Assembly (NCBI RefSeq): GCF_011682045.1
Contig: NZ_VVIW01000032.1
Span: forward strand, 1 to 64,000
DNA from: Massilia aquatica
GTDB taxonomy: Bacteria; Pseudomonadota; Gammaproteobacteria; Burkholderiales; Burkholderiaceae_D
DNA: 64,000 nt
Direction of reading: 5' to 3'
How positions within the stretch are numbered: position 1 is the stretch's first letter; the number at the start of each line of letters is the position of its first letter. The notes below the pieces were generated by a model. It was not told where the DNA came from, did no database searches, and saw only the letters and a program-made list of their open reading frames with translations. Positions 18,015 to 25,563 of this stretch are shown here, one piece after another. The translations under genes and the position numbers were made by a program.

Positions 18015-19199
18015 ATGTCCGACCCGCGTACCGCCTGGCTCACCGCCTTATTACCCCCGCCTAACAGTGCCGGCCGCCTCGAACAATGGCGCGCCAGCGT
18101 GGCCGCCTTCCTGGCGCTGATCCTCACCGGCGCCATGTGTACCTGGACCGGCGGCGCCGCCGGCTTGTGGCTGATCGCCCCGATGGGCGCCTCCGCCGTG
18201 CTGCTGTTCTGCCTGCCGGCCAGTCCCCTGGCCCAGCCGTGGGCCGTCATTGGCGGCAACGTGGTTTCGGCGCTGGTGGGCGTGGCTTGCGTCAAGTCGG
18301 GCCTGTCGCCGCAGGTCGCGGCGCCCTTGGCCGGCGGCCTGGCGATTGCCGCCATGTTCGCGCTGCGCTGCCTGCATCCGCCGGGCGGGGCGGTGGCGCT
18401 CACCGCCGTGCTGGCCGGCCCCGCCGTGCATGAGCTGGGGTTCGGTTTTGCCTTGATGCCGGTGGCGCTCAACTGCGTGCTGATGGTGGGCGGCGCGCTG
18501 GTCGTCAACAACCTGACCGGGCGGCGCTATCCGCACCGCCAGCAATCGGCCATGCAGAACGTGCACGACACGGCCGACACGGTGCCGACGGCGCGCCTGG
18601 GTTTTCGCAGCGCCGACCTGGACGCCGTGCTGGCGCGCTACGACCAGGTGCTCGACGTCAGCCGCGACGACTTGGAGGGCATCATCCTGGCCACCGAAAC
18701 GGCGGCGTACGGACGCCGCTTCGGCGTGATCCGCTGCGGGCAGATCATGTCGACCGACGTGGTGACGCTCGAATTCGGGACCGCGCTGGCCGACGCCTGG
18801 CGCCTGATGCGGCATCACCAGGTGCATGCGTTGCCGGTGCTGAACCGGGCGCGGCGGGTGATCGGGATCGTGACCCAGACCGATTTTTTGCGCCACAGCG
18901 ACCTGGACGTCTACAGCGGACTGGGAAAACGCCTGCGCGCACTGCTGCAACGCAGCGGGCTCACGCATACGGACAAACCGGAAGTGGTGGGGCAGATCAT
19001 GACGGCCAAGGTGGCCACGGCGCATGTGCAGACGCCGATCGTGGAACTGGTGCCGGTGATGGCCAACGCCGGCCTGCACCACATTCCCGTGGTCGACGAC
19101 GAAGACCGGTTTGCCGGCATCGTCACCCAGTCCGACCTGGTGGCAGCGCTGTATCAGGGCCGCCTGTCGGAACTGGCCGAACTGGCGCCGGCGGCGTAG
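18015..19199 (+). CDS. HPP family membrane protein with two CBS domains
   Basis: 394 residues. The N-terminal 175 residues are an HPP domain with four to five transmembrane helices and the name-giving LHPPGGA motif near residue 119. Residues about 235-385 are a tandem pair of CBS domains (MSTDVVTLEFGTALADAWRLM and MTAKVATAHVQTPIVELVPVM), which usually bind adenine nucleotides and gate the attached function. HPP proteins have been linked to nitrite transport in cyanobacteria and plastids; whether that holds here is not known. The start at 18015 (MSDPRTAW) has no strong ribosome site. It converges with the YecA-like gene. Confidence 0.9.
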   Translation: MSDPRTAWLTALLPPPNSAGRLEQWRASVAAFLALILTGAMCTWTGGAAGLWLIAPMGASAVLLFCLPASPLAQPWAVIGGNVVSALVGVACVKSGLSPQVAAPLAGGLAIAAMFALRCLHPPGGAVALTAVLAGPAVHELGFGFALMPVALNCVLMVGGALVVNNLTGRRYPHRQQSAMQNVHDTADTVPTARLGFRSADLDAVLARYDQVLDVSRDDLEGIILATETAAYGRRFGVIRCGQIMSTDVVTLEFGTALADAWRLMRHHQVHALPVLNRARRVIGIVTQTDFLRHSDLDVYSGLGKRLRALLQRSGLTHTDKPEVVGQIMTAKVATAHVQTPIVELVPVMANAGLHHIPVVDDEDRFAGIVTQSDLVAALYQGRLSELAELAPAA

Positions 19200-19221
19200 C
19201 GCCGCGCTGGCGTCCCAATGC

Positions 19222-19920
<699 letters not shown>

Positions 19921-20001
19921 GGCGTGCTCTTGTATTGATCGTTGAAGCCGCTAGTTTAACGCGTTCGCGCATCGGGACGTACTGTTAAATGCGGGCCGCC
20001 G

Positions 20002-20014
20002 TACAATAGCGGCC
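20002..20014 (+). promoter_or_regulatory. Candidate -10 element just before the srkA start
   Basis: TACAAT at 20002-20007 matches the -10 consensus in five of six positions and lies 7 bp before the srkA ATG at 20015. Transcription from it would start at or next to the ATG, giving a leaderless message; no Shine-Dalgarno is present, which fits. No clear -35 box is seen 17 bp upstream. Confidence 0.35.
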
Positions 20015-21025
20015 ATGACGACGCCATTTTCCGACCCCGACACCCCCGCCACCCACCCGTTCTCGAACCTGAGCCCGGAGTGCGTGCTCGACGCGCTCGA
20101 CAGCGTCGGCCTGCGCGCCGACGGCCGCCTGCTGGCCCTGAACAGCTACGAAAACCGCGTCTACCAGGTCGGCATGGAAGACGAGGCGCCGGTGGTCGCC
20201 AAGTTCTACCGCCCCGAGCGCTGGAGCGACGCCGCCATCCTGGAAGAGCACGCGTTTGTGGAAGAGCTGACGGAGCGCGAAATCCCGGTGGTGCCCGCGC
20301 TCACCTTGGGCGGGCGCACCCTGCACAGCTTCGGCGGCTTCAGCTTTGCCGTGTTCCCGCGCCGGGGCGGCCGCGCGCCCGAGCTCGACGACCCGGCCGT
20401 GCTGGAATGGACCGGTCGCTTCATCGGCCGCATCCACGCGGTCGGCGCCCTGAAAAGCTACAGCGAACGGCCCGCGTTAACGATCGACACCTTCGGACGC
20501 GAACCGCGCGACTACCTGCTGGCCAATAACTTCATCCCGCCCGAACTGCTGGCCGCCTGGACCAGCGTAGTCGACCAGGCCCTGGACGGCGTGCGCCACT
20601 GCTACGCGCGCGCGGGCGACTTGGCCGGGGCCCAGCTGCGCCTGCACGGCGACTGCCACGTCGGCAACGTGCTGTGGACCCCGGACGGCCCGCACTTTGT
20701 CGACTTCGATGACAGCCGCACCGGTCCCGCCATTCAGGACCTGTGGATGCTGCTCTCGGGCGAGCGGCGCGACATGGTGCGCCAGATGAGCGACATCCTG
20801 GCCGGCTACGAAGACTTTGCCGATTTCGACGAGCGCCAGCTCAACCTGATCGAAGCGCTGCGCACCCTGCGCCTGATCCATTACTCGGCCTGGCTGGCAC
20901 GGCGCTGGAACGATCCGGCATTCCCCGTCGCGTTCCCGTGGTTTAATACACAACGTTACTGGCAAGACCGCATCCTCGAACTGCGCGAACAGATCGCCTT
21001 GATGGATGAGCCGGCGCTGTGGTGA
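20015..21025 (+). CDS. srkA: Stress-response Ser/Thr protein kinase SrkA (YihE)
   Basis: 336-residue aminoglycoside-phosphotransferase-like protein kinase; in Escherichia coli SrkA (YihE) protects against stress-induced death, acting on Cpx/toxin pathways. Visible: the N-terminal block LNSYENRVYQVG, the ATP-site lysine in VVAKFYRPERWS, the catalytic loop LHGDCHVGNVLW (Asp213, Asn218) and the metal site VDFDDSRTGPAIQDLW (Asp230 onwards). All active residues are intact and the length is normal. It stands alone, divergent from the YecA-like gene. Confidence 0.95.
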   Translation: MTTPFSDPDTPATHPFSNLSPECVLDALDSVGLRADGRLLALNSYENRVYQVGMEDEAPVVAKFYRPERWSDAAILEEHAFVEELTEREIPVVPALTLGGRTLHSFGGFSFAVFPRRGGRAPELDDPAVLEWTGRFIGRIHAVGALKSYSERPALTIDTFGREPRDYLLANNFIPPELLAAWTSVVDQALDGVRHCYARAGDLAGAQLRLHGDCHVGNVLWTPDGPHFVDFDDSRTGPAIQDLWMLLSGERRDMVRQMSDILAGYEDFADFDERQLNLIEALRTLRLIHYSAWLARRWNDPAFPVAFPWFNTQRYWQDRILELREQIALMDEPALW

Positions 21026-21159
21026 CGCGCCTACTGTCGAGCAAAGCGCCGAATTGACCCGCTTTTCCGCGTCTGATCCGTGCGCCGGGGTGGGCCGACC
21101 TGACAGATAATCAAGGTCAGGCCTTCCCATGCCGGGACGGTAGCCCAAGCGAGAACAAG

Positions 21160-24100
21160 ATGGAAACCACACCAGCCCCGCACGACGACGCCAACCTGAC
21201 CATCGCGCTGCCGCCCGATGGCGCCGCGTCCCAGGCTGGCGCTGTGGCGCCGGCTGCCGCTGCTGCTGAACCGGCCCCCGACCGCGCCCAGAACGAAATG
21301 CGCGCCATCCACGAAGCCATCGCCCGGGTCGAAGCCGAAGCCAAGGCCTCGTGCGCCGCCGAAAGCCGCGCCCACGCCGAAGCCCGCGCACGCGGCCTGG
21401 CCGAAGAACGCGCCGCCAGTGACGCCGCCGCCGCCGCCGCCGCCCTGCAAAACGCCCAGGCATCCGAAGAAGCCATCGAAGCGAACCGCGACCGCCTCGA
21501 AACCCTGCGCGCCGCCGCCCAGGCCAGCCTGGAGCGCCTCGACGCGGTGCGTCAAGAAACCGCCGAACTGCGCGCCCGTGTCGAATCCGACACCCAGATC
21601 AAACTGGCCGCCGAAACGCGCCTCAAAGCCGACGAAGAAGCGCGCCGCCGCACCGCCGAACAAATCGCCGCCGAAGCCGAGCTGGCCGAACAAGCCGCGC
21701 GCGCCACCGAAGCGTTGCTGGCCCAGACCGAGCAGGCGCGCCTGCAAGCGGTCGAACGGGTCGCCGCCGTCCACGCCGCCCAGGAAGAAGTGCTGCACAT
21801 CGCCAACGCCGACGCCCGCATGACCACGCTTGCGCGCGAACGCGAGCGCCAGGCCAAGGGGGCGCGCCAGACCGCCGAACTGCTCGCCGAAGCCGAATCC
21901 GAAGCGCTGGAACTGACAGTCCAGCGCGAAAAAGCCGACCAGATCGCGCTGGCCTCGGCCTTTGCCCGCGCCGTGGCCGAAGCGCGCGCGCTGGAAGAAG
22001 CGCGCGCCCTGGCGCACATCGAACAGGAACGCGAAGCGATTGCGATTGCCCAGGCCGAGTCCGAGCGCGTGGCGGCCCAGTCGATCCACTTGCGCCTGCA
22101 ATCCGAAAAAGAACTGCGCGACGCCGCCGTGCACCGCGAGCGGCTGGAAAAAATGGCCGCCGCCGGCGCTGCTGCCCGGCGCGACGCCGAAGCGCGCATC
22201 CTGACCGCCACCGAAGAACGCATCGAGGTCGACAAGCGCCTGCGCGAAGTGGCCCTGGCGCGCGCCAAGGCCGAAGCCGACGCGGCCGCCGTGGTACAAG
22301 CGAAAGTCGACGCCGAAACCCTGGCCGCCGCGCAAGCGAACGAACGCGCCCTGGCCGACCAGGCCGCGACCGCCGCCGCCCTGATGGAGGCCGACGAACA
22401 GCAACGCGCACGCGCCCTGGCCGAAGAACGCGCCAGCCTGGCCCAGGCCGGCGCCGACCTGGCCGCCGCCCAGAACGCATCCGAACAAGCGGCCGTGGCC
22501 GCGATCGCCGAACAGGTTGAGCTGCAGCGCCGCGCCAGCGCACTGGCCGCCGACAAGGCTGCGCAAGCGGCCGCCCTGGCGCTGGCCGAACAAGCCCGCG
22601 CCGACGCCGAGCAGGCGGCGCTGGTCAGCCTGCAAGAACGGCTCGAAGCCGAAACCCGCGCCGCCGAAGTGGCTCAGGCGCGCGCCGACGCCGAACAGAC
22701 CGAAGCCGTGCTGCTGCGCCAGAAGGCCGATGCCGAACAGCGCCTTGCCGAAGCGAAACAAATCGAAGTCGACGCACTGCGCGTGCTGACCGAACAAACC
22801 GCCATCGACAGCGCGCAAGCGGCCGCCGCCGCCGACGCGATTGCCGCCCAGGCGCAGGTCGCCCTGGCGCTGGCAGAAGCCCAAAGCGCCCGTGCCGACG
22901 CCGAACAGCAAGCGCTGGCCATGGCCGAACAGGCGCTGGCGCTGGCCGCCGACGCCCTGGCCAGCGACACTGCCCGCGCCGGGAGCGAACGCCGCGCGCT
23001 GGCGCTGGCCGAACAGCACGCCGCCGAACAGCGTCAACTGGCCGAACTGGCCGCCGGCACCGAGCAAGCCAAACGGCGCGAAGCCGAAGCCACGCGCCAC
23101 CTGGTGCAGCAAGCCGAAATCGAAAGCGTGCAGGCGCAAGCGGCCGCCGACGCCATCGCCGCCCAGGCCAGGGCCGCGATCGACCTGGCCCAGACCGAGA
23201 GCGCGCGCGCCATCGCCGAGCAGCAGAAACTGGCCCTGGCCGAGCAAGCCGTGCTGGATGAACGCGCCCGCGCCGAGAGCGAAACGGCGGCCCTGGCGCT
23301 GGCCGAACAGATGGCCGCCGGGCAGCGCCAGATGGCCGTTGCCGCCGCCTACGCCGAACAGGCCAAGCGGGTCGAAGCCGAGGCCACGCGCGAACTGGTG
23401 CAGCAGGCCGAAATCGACAGCGTGCAGGCCCAGAGCGCCGCCGACGCCGCCGTCGCGCAAGCGCGCGCCGCCACCGAACTGGCCGAAACGCAGCGCGAAC
23501 GGGCCCGCTCCGAACAGCAAAAACTGGCGCTGGCCGAAGAAACGCTGGCCCACGAACGCGCGCTGGCCGACAGCGAACGGGCCGCCGTCATGCTGGCCGA
23601 ACAGACCCTGGCCGCCAAACGTCAACTGGCGCTGGCCGCCAGCGGCGCCGAGCAAGCCCGCCGCACCGAAGCCGAGGCTGCGCGCATGCTGGCGCAACAG
23701 GCCCAGGTCGAAACCGAACAGGCCACGCGCGCCGCCGACGCGCTTGCCGCGCAAGCGCGCGTGGCCACTGAGCGCGCCCAGGTCCAGCAAGTGCGGGCCG
23801 AGGCCGAACAGCAAAAACTCACGCTGGCCCAGGAAGCGCTGGTGCTCGAGCGCGACAGCGCCGAAGCCGAGCGGGCCAGTGTGCAGACCGAACGCGCCTC
23901 GCTGGCGCTGATCGAACAAAAACTCGCCACCCAGCGCCAGCAACTGGCCGCCGACCAGCGCGCCGAGCAAGCGATTGCGGCGCGGCTGGCATCCGAGCAG
24001 GCGGCCAGCCTGTCGGCGCGCCTGCGGGCCGAAGCCGAACACGAAGCGGCCAGCATGGCGCGCCAGTTCCAGGTCGCGCAAGAAATCGCCGCCCTGGCCG

Positions 24101-24387
24101 CGCAAGACAAGCGCGACGCCCAGCGCGTGCTGCTCGAGAGCGCCCAGGCGCAAGCCGACATGCAGCGCAAGAGCGCCCTGACCACCAAAGAAATGGCCAA
24201 CGCCCGGCGCGAACTGGTCGCGCTCGAAGCGCGCCGCCTGGAAGCCGACACGCGCACCTTGATGGTCACGCGCCACGCGATCGACGACGAAAAGCGCGAA
24301 AGCGCCACTGGCGCGGCGCAGCGCTCCACCTCCGCCACCATGACGCACCAGGTGCTCGGACGCCTGACCGCGCCGAACAAGGGCTGA
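21160..24387 (+). CDS. Giant Ala/Glu/Gln-rich coiled-coil protein with 98-residue tandem repeats
   Basis: 1075 residues, almost wholly alpha-helical and predicted coiled coil; after a 45-residue Pro/Ala-rich head there is no proline-rich break. There are no membrane segments, no signal peptide and no enzymatic motif. From about residue 584 the chain is built of related units: one of 105 residues (starting at base 22909), two of exactly 98 (23224 and 23518), and a partial one (23812). 98 residues equal 14 heptads, so the repeats keep the coiled-coil register. Each unit starts QKLALAE and contains an EAEATRELVQQAEI-like block. A structural or scaffold role (filament, spacer) is inferred. The extreme composition leaves both strands open, but the plus frame has a start with GAGAAC upstream, a lone position and repeat conservation at the protein level. 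Confidence 0.82.
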   Translation: METTPAPHDDANLTIALPPDGAASQAGAVAPAAAAAEPAPDRAQNEMRAIHEAIARVEAEAKASCAAESRAHAEARARGLAEERAASDAAAAAAALQNAQASEEAIEANRDRLETLRAAAQASLERLDAVRQETAELRARVESDTQIKLAAETRLKADEEARRRTAEQIAAEAELAEQAARATEALLAQTEQARLQAVERVAAVHAAQEEVLHIANADARMTTLARERERQAKGARQTAELLAEAESEALELTVQREKADQIALASAFARAVAEARALEEARALAHIEQEREAIAIAQAESERVAAQSIHLRLQSEKELRDAAVHRERLEKMAAAGAAARRDAEARILTATEERIEVDKRLREVALARAKAEADAAAVVQAKVDAETLAAAQANERALADQAATAAALMEADEQQRARALAEERASLAQAGADLAAAQNASEQAAVAAIAEQVELQRRASALAADKAAQAAALALAEQARADAEQAALVSLQERLEAETRAAEVAQARADAEQTEAVLLRQKADAEQRLAEAKQIEVDALRVLTEQTAIDSAQAAAAADAIAAQAQVALALAEAQSARADAEQQALAMAEQALALAADALASDTARAGSERRALALAEQHAAEQRQLAELAAGTEQAKRREAEATRHLVQQAEIESVQAQAAADAIAAQARAAIDLAQTESARAIAEQQKLALAEQAVLDERARAESETAALALAEQMAAGQRQMAVAAAYAEQAKRVEAEATRELVQQAEIDSVQAQSAADAAVAQARAATELAETQRERARSEQQKLALAEETLAHERALADSERAAVMLAEQTLAAKRQLALAASGAEQARRTEAEAARMLAQQAQVETEQATRAADALAAQARVATERAQVQQVRAEAEQQKLTLAQEALVLERDSAEAERASVQTERASLALIEQKLATQRQQLAADQRAEQAIAARLASEQAASLSARLRAEAEHEAASMARQFQVAQEIAALAAQDKRDAQRVLLESAQAQADMQRKSALTTKEMANARRELVALEARRLEADTRTLMVTRHAIDDEKRESATGAAQRSTSATMTHQVLGRLTAPNKG
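22909..23850 (+). repeat. Tandem 294-bp repeats within the coiled-coil gene
   Basis: Units begin at 22909 (315 bp), 23224 (294 bp), 23518 (294 bp) and 23812 (partial). The last two full units are exactly 98 codons and similar along their whole length; the first has a 7-codon (one heptad) insertion. The units have diverged at the DNA level, so this is an old duplication rather than a recent slippage product. Confidence 0.8.
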
Positions 24388-24470
24388 GGCGGTTTCATGG
24401 CGGGTGCTGGCGGGTGCTGGAATAAGGGCGCGCCCGGCGGCTTGCTCCTGGTTAAGGTAAGATCGGCGGC

Positions 24471-25190
24471 ATGACGAACATCAAGCTGCTGCTGTCCCTG
24501 TTGTTAGCGATCCCGGCGGGACTGCAGGCGGCCGAACTGGCGGTGCTGGTCGACACCAGCACCGAGATGCCGATGGCCCGCTTCGAGGGTGGCCGGCTGG
24601 CCGAAGGCATCCACAAAGATATCGGCCAAGCGCTCGCTGGCGCCATGGGGCGTAGCGCCGTGTTCGTCGCGCTGCCACGCAAGCGCATCGTGCGCGCCTT
24701 GGAAGGCGGCAGCGCCGACGTGCTGTGCAGCTACGTGCCCGAATGGGTCAATGGCTCGTTTCTCTGGAGCCGGGCCTTCATCCCCATCACCGAAGTGCTG
24801 GTCACGGCACGCAGTGCCACGCGGCCGCGCGTGGTGGCCGACGTGGCCGGGCAGCCGATCGGCACCGTGCTCGGCTACTCCCATCCCGAGCTTGACGACA
24901 TGCTGGGCAAGGGATTTATTCGCGACGACAGTGCCAGCTCCCTGGTTAACCTGCGTAAACTGGGAGTGGGGCGGGTACGGCATGTGGTGACGGCCAAATT
25001 CTTCCTGGACTACCGCCAGAAGCTGGGCGACCCGGTGCTGGTGCTGCACCCGCCGCTGGCGGTCAAGCACTACATGGGCCAGTGCGCGGTCTCGTCCAAG
25101 GGCAAGGTCAAGCTGGCCGATGTCGACAAAGCCATCGCGCGCCTGATCGCCGCCAACGCCATCCCCGCCATCCTGGCCCGCTACCAATAG
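24471..25190 (+). CDS. Periplasmic substrate-binding protein, SBP family 3-like
   Basis: 239 residues with a typical signal peptide (about 1-20, ending LQAAE). The mature part resembles family-3 solute-binding proteins (ABC amino-acid type): EGIHKDIGQALAGAMG early, LPRKRIVRALEGGSADVLCSY, and IGTVLGYSHPELDDML after the hinge. No permease or ATPase gene is nearby, so it is an orphan receptor-type binding protein; in related bacteria such orphans often act as sensors or have lost a transport role. Ligand unknown. Confidence 0.85.
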   Translation: MTNIKLLLSLLLAIPAGLQAAELAVLVDTSTEMPMARFEGGRLAEGIHKDIGQALAGAMGRSAVFVALPRKRIVRALEGGSADVLCSYVPEWVNGSFLWSRAFIPITEVLVTARSATRPRVVADVAGQPIGTVLGYSHPELDDMLGKGFIRDDSASSLVNLRKLGVGRVRHVVTAKFFLDYRQKLGDPVLVLHPPLAVKHYMGQCAVSSKGKVKLADVDKAIARLIAANAIPAILARYQ

Positions 25191-25264
25191 CCGCTGCCCC
25201 CCCAACCGCTCTGAGCTCTGATTCGCAATATTTGTTCGTTTCTTATCCTTTCATCCTCCTTTTT

Positions 25265-25430
25265 CAACCGGGGTCAGAGCTTTAATTCGAAACATTGTTA
25301 ATCGAGCTGGTCAGATATATCGACGTAGTTGCTTGATAAAAGGCGTGCCTTCGCTGTATAGCTGTATGTTGCGAGATGATCCGTTTGCGGGATTTTACAA
25401 ACTTGCTAATTAAAGCTCTGACCCCGGTTG
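25265..25430. repeat. MITE-like element with perfect 23-bp terminal inverted repeats
   Basis: The 23-mer at 25265-25287 (starting CAACCGGGGTCAGAGC) is repeated as an exact reverse complement at 25408-25430 and encloses 120 bp of AT-richer sequence with no gene. A partial copy (CTCTGAGCTCTGATTCG) lies just left at 25210 and another fragment (CAGAGGTCAGAC) just right, at about 25454. The words GGGGTCAGAGC and CTCTGACCCC are typical of REP/RAYT-associated or MITE repeats; no transposase is present. The 25191-25563 gap contains nothing else I can support. Confidence 0.8.
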
Positions 25431-25563
25431 GGAAACGAACATTGTTGCCAATCAGAGGTCAGACTACGGTTACGCGGTTTTTGAACGTCTGGCGGTGGGA
25501 ATTTTGTGGGGGTTGGGCATTTGCAATACAATCGACGGACTTCTTCCAACAGGTGTGTCTGTC

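Noticed and set aside
21031-24348. Long Gly/Phe-rich minus-strand frame opposite the coiled-coil gene
   Set aside because: The complement of Ala/Glu/Gln codons gives Gly/Phe/Leu strings; no start signal and no domain. The plus frame explains the repeat register.
24396-24420. Direct repeat of GCGGGTGCTGG after the coiled-coil gene
   Set aside because: Two copies of about 10 bp in GC-rich DNA are expected by chance and no hairpin or T run accompanies them.
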